Shown: positions 26,404 to 36,845, counted from the stretch's first letter. The stretch: 39,907 nucleotides of DNA from Acidobacteriota bacterium (GCA_018268835.1 JAFDVU010000049.1:1-39907); one strand, 5' to 3'. The notes: generated from the letters alone by a model not told the origin. Made by a program: numbers and translations.

Positions 26404-27714
26404 ATGATTGCCCGTTATACAAGGCCCGAAATGGGCCGGATCTGGAGCGACCAGAACAAGTTTCAACAGTGGCTCGAGGTGGAACTCGCCGCCAGCGAAG
26501 CCCTCGCTGAACTCGGCGAGGTGCCCGCCGAAGCCGCCCATCTGCTGCGCGCCCATGCCGGCTTCGAAGTAGCCCGCATCCACGAAATCGAGAAAGAGGT
26601 GAAGCACGATGTCATCGCCTTCACCACCGCGGTCGCCGAAACCATGGCCGCCAGGGGCCACGCCGAAGCCTCCCGCTGGCTGCACTACGGCCTGACGTCG
26701 AACGACGTGGTCGATAGCGCCCAGGGGCTGCTCCTCAAGCAGGCCTCGGAAATCCTCGTGCGCGAACTCTCCGCCCTGCGCGAAGTGCTCAAGCGGCGCG
26801 CGTTCGAGTTCCAGCACACCGTCCAGATCGGCCGCACCCACGGCGTCCACGCCGAGCCCATCACCTTCGGCCTCAAACTCGCCATCTGGTACGAAGAAGC
26901 CGGACGCGACCTCCGCCGCCTCGAGAACGCCGCGCGCGAAGTCAGCGTCGGCAAAACCTCGGGCGCCGTCGGCACCTTCGGCCATATTTCGCCCGAAGCC
27001 GAGGAACGCATCTGCGCCCGCCTCGGCCTCACGCCCGCCCCCGTGGCCAGCCAGGTGGTGCAGCGCGACCGCCACGCCAACTTCGTCGCCACGCTGGCCC
27101 TCGTCACCGGCCTGTGCGAGAAGATCGCGCTCGAAGTGCGCCACCTGCAGCGCACCGAAGTCCGCGAGGCCGAAGAGTACTTCTCCAAGGGGCAGAAGGG
27201 CTCTTCCGCCATGCCCCACAAACGCAACCCGGTCACCTGCGAGCAGATCTGCGGTCTGGCCCGCGTGGTCCGCGCCAACGTGCAGGCGGCCTTCGAAGAT
27301 ATGGCGCTGTGGCACGAACGCGATATCTCGCACTCATCCGTCGAGCGCGTCATCCTGCCCGATTCCACGATCCTCACCGACTATCTCCTCGATAAGACCA
27401 CCCGCCTGGTCGATCAAATGGTGGTCTACCCCGAACGCATGCGCCGTAACCTGGACCTGACCCGCGGGCTCGTCTTCAGCGGCCAGGTGCTCCTCGATCT
27501 CGCCGCTTCCGGCATGCTCCGTGAGAAAGCGTACCGTCTGGTGCAGGGTCACGCCATGCGCGCCTGGGAAGAAGAGGGCGATTTCCGCGCCGCCATCGAA
27601 AACGACCCCGAAATCCGCGCCGCGCTTCCCCCCGGGAAGATCGCCGAGGCCTTCTCCCTGGACCGCCAGTTACGCAACGTCGATAAGATCTTTGCCCGCG
27701 TCTTTGGTAAGTAG
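26404..27714 (+). CDS. purB: Adenylosuccinate lyase
   Basis: This 436-residue enzyme catalyses two steps of purine synthesis: release of fumarate from SAICAR to give AICAR, and from adenylosuccinate to give AMP. It belongs to the fumarase/aspartase superfamily. The signature GSSAMPHKRNP is intact, with the mobile-loop serine. The catalytic histidine in TSNDVVD/RTHGVHAEP is visible. Length and collinearity fit the bacterial form. It follows the YycJ-like gene by 15 bases and is probably co-transcribed with it. Confidence 0.97.
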   Translation: MIARYTRPEMGRIWSDQNKFQQWLEVELAASEALAELGEVPAEAAHLLRAHAGFEVARIHEIEKEVKHDVIAFTTAVAETMAARGHAEASRWLHYGLTSNDVVDSAQGLLLKQASEILVRELSALREVLKRRAFEFQHTVQIGRTHGVHAEPITFGLKLAIWYEEAGRDLRRLENAAREVSVGKTSGAVGTFGHISPEAEERICARLGLTPAPVASQVVQRDRHANFVATLALVTGLCEKIALEVRHLQRTEVREAEEYFSKGQKGSSAMPHKRNPVTCEQICGLARVVRANVQAAFEDMALWHERDISHSSVERVILPDSTILTDYLLDKTTRLVDQMVVYPERMRRNLDLTRGLVFSGQVLLDLAASGMLREKAYRLVQGHAMRAWEEEGDFRAAIENDPEIRAALPPGKIAEAFSLDRQLRNVDKIFARVFGK

Positions 27715-27739
27715 ATCACATATCGCGCCGCATTCCCGG

Positions 27740-27767
27740 TTGCACGATCCGCGGTTTCTGGTAAACT
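27740..27767 (+). promoter_or_regulatory. Likely sigma70-type promoter for the GlcG-like gene
   Basis: TTGCAC (27740-27745) and TAAACT (27762-27767) are separated by 16 bases, with a TGG just before the -10 box. The predicted start of transcription is near 27774. A strong ribosome-binding sequence, AAGGAGGG, follows, 5 bases before the ATG at 27789. Confidence 0.55.
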
Positions 27768-27788
27768 TCCGCTGCAAGGAGGGAATAC

Positions 27789-28610
27789 ATGAAAACTCGA
27801 TGGATCAGCCTGGGATTGGTGTGCGCGCTCGCGGCAACCGCCGCCTTCGCGGACGACGATAGCGCCGCCGCGCCCTGCGTCGGCCTGCCCGCTCAGGCGC
27901 AGTTGAAAGCGGCGCTCGTCGCGGCGGCCAACGCCGAAACCAGCGGCCTGAACATGAATATGTGGGGCGTCATCGTAGACCGCGATGGAGTGGTCTGCGC
28001 CGTGGCCTTCACCGGCACCAACCGCGGCGCCCAGTGGCCCGGTAGCCGCGTCATCGCCGCGCAAAAAGCCAACACCGCCAACGCCTTCAGCCTCGACGCC
28101 TCCGCCGTCTCCGGCGGCAACGGGCAGGCCCTCGCGCTCTCCACCGCGAACCTGTTCTCCGCCGTCCAACCCGGCGGCAGCCTCTACGGATTGCAGGCCA
28201 GCAACCCGGTCGATCCCTCGGTCGCCTACCGCGGCTCCTCCTCGAATTACGGCATGCCCAACGATCCCATGGTCGGACGGAAGATCGGCGGCGTGAACGT
28301 CTTCGGCGGCGGCCTGGCGCTCTACAACAAGAGCCACCAGATCGTGGGCGCCGTCGGTGTCAGCGGCGACACCTCCTGCGCCGACCACAACATCGCCTGG
28401 CGCACCCGCCACAACCTGAACCTGGACTTCCTCGCCGGCGCCATCCCCGGCCCCGCCGGCCTCTTCGCCGGCGATCCCACTCACCCCGACAACATCATCT
28501 TCGACATCACGCCCAACCCCGCCGGCGGTACCGGCAACAGCGCGTCCGGCTTCGGACATCCCAAGTGCCCGTTCTCGGTGGACCCGCACAGCCTGCCGCC
28601 GGTGCAATAG
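27789..28610 (+). CDS. Secreted GlcG/HbpS-like heme-binding protein
   Basis: This 273-residue protein has a signal peptide (1-21, ending AAFA). It carries a GlcG/HbpS (DUF336) domain, seen in the VDRDGVVCAVAFTG strand, the AAQKANTANAFS helix and the GGLALYNKSHQIVGAVGVSGD segment that closes the fold. Relatives bind heme or act as extracytoplasmic sensors (HbpS), while others accompany glycolate or propanediol enzymes. Two cysteine pairs in the mature part may form disulfides. The sequence shows a good promoter and a strong ribosome-binding site, so the gene is likely well expressed. The actual ligand is not shown by the sequence. Confidence 0.78.
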   Translation: MKTRWISLGLVCALAATAAFADDDSAAAPCVGLPAQAQLKAALVAAANAETSGLNMNMWGVIVDRDGVVCAVAFTGTNRGAQWPGSRVIAAQKANTANAFSLDASAVSGGNGQALALSTANLFSAVQPGGSLYGLQASNPVDPSVAYRGSSSNYGMPNDPMVGRKIGGVNVFGGGLALYNKSHQIVGAVGVSGDTSCADHNIAWRTRHNLNLDFLAGAIPGPAGLFAGDPTHPDNIIFDITPNPAGGTGNSASGFGHPKCPFSVDPHSLPPVQ

Positions 28611-28625
28611 CCCCGCCGCCGCCGT

Positions 28626-28667
28626 ACACTACGAACATGAACCGAATCGTCGGCATATTCGTAGTGT
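28626..28667 (+). promoter_or_regulatory. Inverted repeat bracketing a start codon
   Basis: ACACTACGAA (28626-28635) pairs perfectly with TTCGTAGTGT (28658-28667) around a 22-base loop, and the ATG at 28637 sits at the start of that loop. No ribosome-binding sequence precedes the ATG. The structure could control translation in the mRNA or be a protein-binding palindrome in DNA. Confidence 0.55.
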
Positions 28668-29341
28668 GCGCGGGTGTCTGCGCCGCGGCGGACGTCTTCC
28701 CCACCTCCGCCGGGAACGTCGAGATCACGCCCATCCAACACGCCAGCCTTATGCTCCAGGCGGGCGGCAAGGTCCTGTACGTGGATCCGGCCCAAGGCAG
28801 GTACGACGGCCGTCCACCCGCCGACTACATCCTCATCACCGATATCCACGGCGACCACCTCGCCCCCGCCGTCATCGAAAAGCTGCGCAAGCCCGGCACC
28901 GTCATCGTCGCGCCCAAAGCCGTCGCGGAGACCGTGAAGGACGCCCGCGTCTTGAGCAACGGCGAATCCACCACCCTCGGCGCCTTCAAAATCGACGCCA
29001 TCCCGATGTACAACCTGAAGCCCGCCGCCAACGGCCAGGTCTATCACGAAAAAGGCCGCGGCAACGGCTACATCGTCACCTACGGCGGCAAGCGCTTCTA
29101 CATCGCGGGCGATACCGAAGGCATCCCCGAGATGCTCGCGCTCAGGAACATCGACGTGGCCTTCATCCCCATGAACCTGCCCTTCACCATGACGCCCGAA
29201 GCCGCCGCCGCGGCGGTCCGCGCCTTCCACCCCGCCGTCGTCTACCCGTACCACTACCGCGGGCAGGACACGAAGATCTTCGCCAGGGCGCTCGAAGGCA
29301 CCGGCATCGACGTGCGCCTGCGCGACTGGTACGCCCAGTAG
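28637..29341 (+). CDS. Exported MBL-fold metal-dependent hydrolase (UlaG/UPF0173-like)
   Basis: This 234-residue protein has a signal peptide (about 1-18, ending VCAAA) and a compact metallo-beta-lactamase fold. The first metal motif reads TDIHGDHLAP instead of the usual HxHxDH, so one ligand is aspartate. Later ligand positions are the AGDTEG segment and the PYHYRGQD segment near the end. Members related to UlaG hydrolyse lactones or phosphodiesters, but the activity here is unknown. I take ATG 28637 as the start because it begins a signal peptide; the frame is open for 24 codons upstream with proline-rich nonsense. The 3' end lies 3 bases from the convergent DinB gene. Confidence 0.85.
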   Translation: MNRIVGIFVVCAGVCAAADVFPTSAGNVEITPIQHASLMLQAGGKVLYVDPAQGRYDGRPPADYILITDIHGDHLAPAVIEKLRKPGTVIVAPKAVAETVKDARVLSNGESTTLGAFKIDAIPMYNLKPAANGQVYHEKGRGNGYIVTYGGKRFYIAGDTEGIPEMLALRNIDVAFIPMNLPFTMTPEAAAAAVRAFHPAVVYPYHYRGQDTKIFARALEGTGIDVRLRDWYAQ

Positions 29342-29344
29342 TCC

Positions 29345-29863
29345 CTACCGTCCGCTGCGGTCGCTCGTCGGCGGCACCACGCCCTTCAGCCGCATGTACG
29401 GTGCGATGTACCCGTACAGCTCGGTGTCGTGCATCGTGTTGCGGATCAGCATCCCCAGCTTCGAGTTCTGCTGCCCGCCGCGCCCGGCCATCATCTCCAT
29501 CGCGGTCTTGTCGTTCATTGACGCCCACGCGGCGTCGCACGCTTCGAAGGATGCCTTCAGCGCCGCGACGATGTCCGCCTTCGACGTCTTGCCCGCCGCC
29601 GGATTCGGCTTGCGCTCTCCGGTCAGCATGCTGCACGTCCCGATCTGCCCGGCAATGTGCGCGATCCGCTCGCCGAAGCTCTGCATCTCCGGCGTCGGCT
29701 TGAAGCTGTAGTCCGCCTCCGGCATCTTCTCGGCGGCCTTGATCAGGTTATCGCGGTTCATCTCGTAAGCCCGCTTCTGCTCGGCGATGATCGGGTTCGT
29801 CTGGGCAAACGCGCCGGCGGCGGCCAGCGAAAACGCAAGAACGGTCACGGCGGTACGCATCAT
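29345..29863 (-). CDS. Exported DinB-like protein
   Basis: This 172-residue protein has a signal peptide (1-20, ending GAFAQ) and a DinB/YfiT-like four-helix bundle. The evidence is the SFKPTPEMQSFGERIAHIAGQ helix with its histidine, the NTMHDTELYGYIAPYMRL helix with a second histidine, and the closing KGVVPPTS. DinB-fold proteins often bind metal and include thiol S-transferases, but no activity can be named here. GAGGAG lies a few bases before ATG 29863. It follows the Gfo/Idh gene by 28 bases on the same strand and is probably its operon partner. Confidence 0.85.
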   Translation of the reverse strand: MMRTAVTVLAFSLAAAGAFAQTNPIIAEQKRAYEMNRDNLIKAAEKMPEADYSFKPTPEMQSFGERIAHIAGQIGTCSMLTGERKPNPAAGKTSKADIVAALKASFEACDAAWASMNDKTAMEMMAGRGGQQNSKLGMLIRNTMHDTELYGYIAPYMRLKGVVPPTSDRSGR

Positions 29864-29891
29864 CGGAGTGTCTCCTCTGCTTCCGGCTATT

Positions 29892-30965
29892 CTACTTCAG
29901 CGGCAGCGCCACCGTGCGGCCCGTGCGCGCGCTCTCCCGCGCCGCCTGCAAAATCTCCGTCACGATCATGTTGTTTTCCAGCGAATTCAGCCCCTCGGGC
30001 TTGTACTTCCCGCGCGCCACCCCGATCAGGTACGTGATCGAATCGCGCGCATCCGCCGGCAGCGCCGGTGGCGTGCGCGATTCCTCCCGCGCCCCCGGCA
30101 TCCGCACCCGCAGGTTGTCGCCGCCGGTCGCCACCGCGTACCCCCGCTCGCCGTACACCTCGAAATCCTTGCGCGAGAACGGCCAGTTCCACGAGGCTTC
30201 GATCACGCCCTGCGCCCCCGGATACTGCACCAGGATCGTCGCTTCATCGTCCACGCGCGCGTAGATCCCCGGCTTGTCGGTGTGGGTGATGGCGCTGACC
30301 GCCAGCGGACGCTGGTTCTCCATCAGCCACGTCATCAGGTTCGCTCCGTAGCACCCGAAATCGTAAAGCGCCCCCGCGCCGTTCTTCACCGGATCCGTCA
30401 GCCACGCCAGAAACTCCGGCTGCACATGGATCTCCTTCGGCCCTTCGTGCCCGTCCATCGCCACCATGCGCCGCACCGCGCCGAACGCCTTCTGTTCCTT
30501 CACCAGGTTCCAGATCTCACCGTGGCTCTTGTACCACGTGGTTTCGTAATTCACCATCACCGGAATCCCGCCCGCCGCCGCCGCCCGTTGAATCGCCCGC
30601 GCCTCGTTCATGTCCACCGCCAGCGGCTTCTCCATCATCACCGGGATGTGGCGCTTGGCGCAGGCTTCCACCACGGAGGCATGTTCCAGCGTGTTCGTGA
30701 ACGTGGCCACCGCCTCCGGCTTCACCGTGTCCAGCATCTTCCCGAGATCGTTGAATACCTCCGGCGCGAACTTCGCGTATTTGGCCGTCAGCGCGGGATC
30801 GGAGTCGAACAGCCCGACGATCTGAATATCCGTGCGCGGACGCGCGCCGTTCAGGAAGCCGGAGACGTGGCCGTGATGCAATCCTGCGATTGCCACGCGC
30901 AGCGGCTTGTCCTGGGCCGGTAGAAGAAGGGACAAAAATAAAAATGCGGGGATGAACCGAATCAT
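29892..30965 (-). CDS. Exported Gfo/Idh/MocA-like oxidoreductase
   Basis: This 357-residue protein has a Sec-type signal peptide (MIRFIPAFLFLSLLLPAQ, 1-18). A Rossmann domain follows, and then the Gfo/Idh C-terminal domain. The Glu-Lys-Pro motif is intact (MMEKPLAV, about 115-122). The nucleotide-binding loop is odd: it reads AGLHHGHVSG rather than the usual Gly-x-Gly-x-x-Gly, so cofactor binding may differ. The start codon lies inside the terminator hairpin that ends the metK transcript, so expression probably depends on read-through or on a separate promoter not evident here. The reaction and substrate are unknown. Confidence 0.82.
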   Translation of the reverse strand: MIRFIPAFLFLSLLLPAQDKPLRVAIAGLHHGHVSGFLNGARPRTDIQIVGLFDSDPALTAKYAKFAPEVFNDLGKMLDTVKPEAVATFTNTLEHASVVEACAKRHIPVMMEKPLAVDMNEARAIQRAAAAGGIPVMVNYETTWYKSHGEIWNLVKEQKAFGAVRRMVAMDGHEGPKEIHVQPEFLAWLTDPVKNGAGALYDFGCYGANLMTWLMENQRPLAVSAITHTDKPGIYARVDDEATILVQYPGAQGVIEASWNWPFSRKDFEVYGERGYAVATGGDNLRVRMPGAREESRTPPALPADARDSITYLIGVARGKYKPEGLNSLENNMIVTEILQAARESARTGRTVALPLK

Positions 30966-30971
30966 CCCCGC
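30934..30971 (-). terminator. Intrinsic terminator of the ahcY-metK operon, overlapping the next start codon
   Basis: On the minus strand GCGGGGAT pairs with ATCCCCGC (plus-strand arms 30964-30971 and 30946-30953) around a 10-base loop, followed by ATTTTTATTTTTG. It begins 28 bases after the metK stop codon. The ATG of the following Gfo/Idh gene (30965-30963) falls at the stem-loop junction, and the U-tract encodes part of its signal peptide (residues F-L-F-L). Confidence 0.85.
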
Positions 30972-30998
30972 ATCATATCGAACTGCGACCAGCCGTGT

Positions 30999-32168
<1,170 letters not shown>

Positions 32169-32217
32169 AGCTTTCCTCCAGCGGGGTGCTGTTACTTCAA
32201 TTTAACACGCAACTTTT

Positions 32218-33645
<1,428 letters not shown>

Positions 33646-33663
33646 GTTCTTATTCTACCCTCG

Positions 33664-33689
33664 TATCAATGAATCTTGATAGGTTGATA
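33664..33689. promoter_or_regulatory. Likely operator array between ahcY and the SahR-like regulator
   Basis: TATCAA (33664-33669), TTGATA (33676-33681) and TTGATA (33684-33689) form a palindrome TATCAA-N6-TTGATA with an extra direct half-site two bases further on. The array lies immediately downstream of the ahcY -10 box, over the expected start of transcription. Its close fit to a dimeric ArsR-type site, next to an ArsR-fold regulator, makes it the best candidate for that regulator's binding site. Confidence 0.7.
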
Positions 33690-33716
33690 TTATAATTTAA
33701 CAGGTCATGGCGTCAA
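33689..33716 (-). promoter_or_regulatory. Sigma70-type promoter for ahcY-metK
   Basis: On the minus strand TTGACG (plus positions 33711-33716) and TATAAT (33689-33694) are separated by 16 bases. The -35 box lies within the first codons of the divergent regulator gene. Transcription should start near 33682, giving a leader of about 37 bases with GAGGG 12 bases before ATG 33645. That leader is too short for a SAM or SAH riboswitch. Confidence 0.75.
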
Positions 33717-34627
33717 TCCTCAAATCGTTGCGCCTCGCGGCGGACCCCAACCGCCTCCGCATCCTCCTTCTGCTCGAACAGGAGGAACTCTCCGTCGCCG
33801 AACTCCAGGAAATCCTGGCCCGCGGCCAGAGCCAGATCTCCATGCACCTCGCCCAGCTCAAGCAGGCCGGCCTTGTCGAAGACCGCCGAGAAGGCAAAAA
33901 CTCCTTCTACCGCCTCACCGCCCCTGCGCGCCTCATGGAGGTGGCCCGCGATGCCGCCGCCGAAATCCCCGAAGCCGCCCAGGACCACGACGCCCTCCGC
34001 CTCGCCCTGCGCAAGCGCCGCGACCGCATGCGCCGCTATTTCGACGAACTGGCCGGCAAATTCGGACGAACGTACGTTCCCGGACGTTCCTGGAAGGGCA
34101 TCGCCGAAGCCCTCCTCAAACTCATGCCCCCCATGGTCATCGCCGACCTCGGCGCCGGCGAGGGCACCATCAGCCAGCTCATGGCCCAGCGCGCCCGCAA
34201 GGTCATCGCCATCGACAATTCCGAGAAGATGGTAGAGTTCGGCAGCGACCTCGCCCGCACCCACGCCATCGCCAATCTCGAATACCGCCTGGGCGACCTC
34301 GAAGATGTCCCCATCCGCTCCGGCACCGTCGATCTCGCCTTCCTCAGCCAGGCGCTGCACCATGCCGTCCATCCCGAAAAAGCCGTCGCCGAGGCTTACC
34401 GCATCCTCAAGCCCGACGGCCGCGTCGCCATCCTCGACCTCAACCGCCACCAGTTCGAAGAGGCCCGCGAAATGTACGCCGACCTCTGGCTCGGCTTCAC
34501 TGAGCTCGAACTGGAGCGATACTTGAAGGGCGCGGGCTTTCGCAACGTGGAAACCGCCATCGTTTACCGCGAACCGGACGCGCCGCATCTCGAAACCGTA
34601 CTCGCCATGGGAGAGAAGAAAGGTTGA
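33707..34627 (+). CDS. ArsR-family regulator fused to a SAM/SAH-binding methyltransferase domain (SahR-like)
   Basis: This 306-residue protein has an N-terminal ArsR/SmtB winged helix (about 1-75; recognition helix near SQISMHLAQLKQAG). It lacks the metal-binding cysteine motif of classical ArsR. A linker leads to a class I methyltransferase fold (about 125-260) with motif I VIADLGAGEG (144-153), followed by AIDNSEKM. This is the architecture of SahR, an S-adenosylhomocysteine-responsive repressor of methyl-cycle genes in Proteobacteria. Here it is divergent from ahcY-metK across 61 bases with a palindromic operator. Its own TATAAT-like box is so close to the ATG that a very short leader is likely. 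The stop overlaps the next gene's TTG start (TTGA). Confidence 0.88.
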   Translation: MASILKSLRLAADPNRLRILLLLEQEELSVAELQEILARGQSQISMHLAQLKQAGLVEDRREGKNSFYRLTAPARLMEVARDAAAEIPEAAQDHDALRLALRKRRDRMRRYFDELAGKFGRTYVPGRSWKGIAEALLKLMPPMVIADLGAGEGTISQLMAQRARKVIAIDNSEKMVEFGSDLARTHAIANLEYRLGDLEDVPIRSGTVDLAFLSQALHHAVHPEKAVAEAYRILKPDGRVAILDLNRHQFEEAREMYADLWLGFTELELERYLKGAGFRNVETAIVYREPDAPHLETVLAMGEKKG

Positions 34628-36804
34628 AGCCTAAGCCTCCGCGGCGGACTGAAAAGAACGTCCCCGCCCCCGCCGTTCCATCCGCGCCGGTCCTGTCCGA
34701 GCGCGCTCTCAGCCGCCTGATCCTGGCCGCCGTGCTGCTCGTCACCGCCATCGGATTGTGGCCCGACCTGTCCCTCTCCCGCGTGGACCAGAGCGACAAC
34801 GTCTACCACTTCGCCATCCTCGACGGCATGGTCCACGCCATCGAACACGGCGCCAACCCGATCGATTTCTGGGCGCCCGAGATCACTTTCGGCTCGCCCA
34901 TCTTTCGCACCTATCAGCCGCTCGCCCACGCCCTGGTCGCCGCGGCTTACTTCGCGCTCGGCAAGAGCGTATCGTTGGTCACCCTCTTCGCCTGGGCGCG
35001 CTTCCTCGCGATGTGGCTCCTTCCGCTCAGCTTCTACGCGGCTGCATCGCTGCTCGAGTTGACACCGCTCGCCTGCGCCGCCGCCGCCCTCCTCGCCCCC
35101 ATGATCTCCACGCTCGGCGGCGGCCTTTTCGGACTCGAGTACCGCAGCTACCTGTGGATCGGCTTCGGCCTCTATCCCCAGTCGGTCGCGGTCCACACCC
35201 TGCTGCTCGCCATCGGCTTCGGCTGGCAGGCGGTGCGCGCCGGGCGCCGCCGCACCCTCACCGGCGCGCTGCTCGGCCTCACCGCGCTGCTGCACTTCAT
35301 CTACGGCTACATCGGTGCCGTTACGCTCTGCCTGCTCGCGCTCCTGCCCTGCAAGGGCTCGCGCCTGATCGCCCGCGTCGCGCGCACCGCGTGGATCGGC
35401 GCCACCGCGTTCGTGCTCGCCCTGTTTCAGTTGATCCCGCTGCTGCGCGATTCCGCCATCCTCAATCGCAGCCGCCTCGAACCCGCCGTCAAGTACGATT
35501 CCTACGGTCCCGCCGACATCCTCAAGTGGCTGTTCACCGGAGACCTGTTCGACTACCTCCGCCTGCCCGTCCTGACCCTGCTGTTCGCCGCCGGCATCGC
35601 GCTCGCCGTGTGGCGCATCCGCCGCAACCGCGAGGACTACCGCACCGTCTTCCTCCTCGGCGGCACCCTCTTCTGGCTCCTCGTCTTCTTCGGACGCTCT
35701 CTCTGGGGACCGTTGCTCTACCTGATCGGCGTCACGCCGGACCTGCAACTGCACCGCGTCATCGGCGGCTTCCAGATCTTCGCCGTGCTCCTGGCCGCAC
35801 TCGCCCTGGAGGCGCTCTGGCGCGCCCTCGGCAAACGTTCCGCCGGGCTCGCCGCGGCCGCGACCCTGCTGCTGCTCTTCCCCATGGTGCGCGAGCGCGC
35901 CGTCCTCTTCGGCGACAACGCCGCGCAGGGCGCGCAGAACCTGGCCTTGTGGGACGCCAACCAGCCGAATGTGGACGCCATGCTCGCCGCCGCGCGCCGC
36001 AACAGCGGACGCGCCTACGCCGGTCTCGGCGCCGGCCACTGGGGCAGCAATTTCAAAATCGGTGCGACCCCGTTCTACGCCGCGCTCTACGTCCACCACA
36101 TCCCCGCGGTCTCGTTCATTTACAGCAACCTCGCGCTGCCCTCCGACATCATGATGCGGTTCGACGACCGCAACCCCGACCATTACCGTCTCTTCAACGT
36201 GCGCACCGCGATCACCCCCGACCTCCCCGGCACGCCCCCGTTCCTTACGCCGCGCGAACAGGCCGGCGGATTCCGCGCGTTCGACGCTCCCGGCAGCGGC
36301 TACTTCGAAGTGGTGGATGCCGCGGCCGCCGTCCCTACCAACCGCCACACGTTCTACGACATCAACGACCGCTGGCTGCACAGCGACTGGATGCCCCGGC
36401 ACCGCCACCTCCTGCTCGATTTCTTCGGCGACGCGCCCGCCTCGCTGCCGCGCTTCGACCCCGCCGCCGCGCTCCCGCCCGCACCCGACACTCCGCCCGC
36501 AGGCACCGTCACCGCCGAACGCGAATCCTACCAGCAGTACGAAGCCGACCTCACCGCCGCGCGTCCGGCGTGGGCGCTCTTCAAGATGACCTGGCACCAG
36601 AACTGGCACGCGACCGTCGACGGCCATCCCGTGAAGACCGCGATGCTCTCCCCTGGCTTCCTCGGAGTCCCGGTGACCGCCGGCACGCATCACGTAGTCT
36701 GCCGCTACCAGGGCGACAACTGGCGCCTCTGGCTCGCGCTGGCGGGAGCGCTGGCAGTGGCCGGAATGGCGGTCGCGGAGAGGCGGATCGCCGCACCGGC
36801 GTAG
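34624..36804 (+). CDS. Large polytopic membrane protein (YfhO/mannosyltransferase-like)
   Basis: This 726-residue protein has a short cytoplasmic Pro/Lys-rich N-terminus. About 11-12 hydrophobic segments follow between residues 30 and 430, and then a large extracytoplasmic domain. One last membrane helix lies near the C-terminus (LWLALAGALAVAGMAVA). The layout, and the closing MTWHQNWHATVDGHPV segment followed by the HHVVCRYQGDNW strand, resemble YfhO-like and GT-C-type membrane glycosyltransferases. A periplasmic-facing acidic motif (VDQSDNVYHF) after the first helix would fit a GT-C catalytic loop. Its TTG start overlaps the regulator's stop codon, so it is translationally coupled to it. 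A link to methyl metabolism is not obvious. Confidence 0.72.
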   Translation: MKPKPPRRTEKNVPAPAVPSAPVLSERALSRLILAAVLLVTAIGLWPDLSLSRVDQSDNVYHFAILDGMVHAIEHGANPIDFWAPEITFGSPIFRTYQPLAHALVAAAYFALGKSVSLVTLFAWARFLAMWLLPLSFYAAASLLELTPLACAAAALLAPMISTLGGGLFGLEYRSYLWIGFGLYPQSVAVHTLLLAIGFGWQAVRAGRRRTLTGALLGLTALLHFIYGYIGAVTLCLLALLPCKGSRLIARVARTAWIGATAFVLALFQLIPLLRDSAILNRSRLEPAVKYDSYGPADILKWLFTGDLFDYLRLPVLTLLFAAGIALAVWRIRRNREDYRTVFLLGGTLFWLLVFFGRSLWGPLLYLIGVTPDLQLHRVIGGFQIFAVLLAALALEALWRALGKRSAGLAAAATLLLLFPMVRERAVLFGDNAAQGAQNLALWDANQPNVDAMLAAARRNSGRAYAGLGAGHWGSNFKIGATPFYAALYVHHIPAVSFIYSNLALPSDIMMRFDDRNPDHYRLFNVRTAITPDLPGTPPFLTPREQAGGFRAFDAPGSGYFEVVDAAAAVPTNRHTFYDINDRWLHSDWMPRHRHLLLDFFGDAPASLPRFDPAAALPPAPDTPPAGTVTAERESYQQYEADLTAARPAWALFKMTWHQNWHATVDGHPVKTAMLSPGFLGVPVTAGTHHVVCRYQGDNWRLWLALAGALAVAGMAVAERRIAAPA

Positions 36805-36845
36805 TGTAGGCCTCCCGGCCTACAAAGGCGAGCGCCAGCTCGCCT
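36801..36845. repeat. REP-like palindromes, copy 2, with a GGCGAGC hairpin
   Basis: GTAGGCC (36806-36812) pairs with GGCCTAC (36817-36823). Just after it, GGCGAGC (36827-36833) pairs with GCTCGCC (36838-36844). The first unit matches the palindrome core seen at 23978 and 36887. The second unit recurs at 37009-37030. The first unit begins next to the stop codon of the membrane-protein gene. Confidence 0.65.

Noticed and set aside
33646..33706. SAM or SAH riboswitch upstream of ahcY
   Set aside because: The predicted leader is only about 37 bases and contains a DNA palindrome rather than a riboswitch fold.
34564..36693. 709-codon open frame on the minus strand opposite the membrane-protein gene
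   Set aside because: It is the mirror of a G+C-rich real gene. Its translation is a monotonous Glu/Gly/Ala/Arg string with no domain, while the plus strand gives clear membrane helices and a coupled start.
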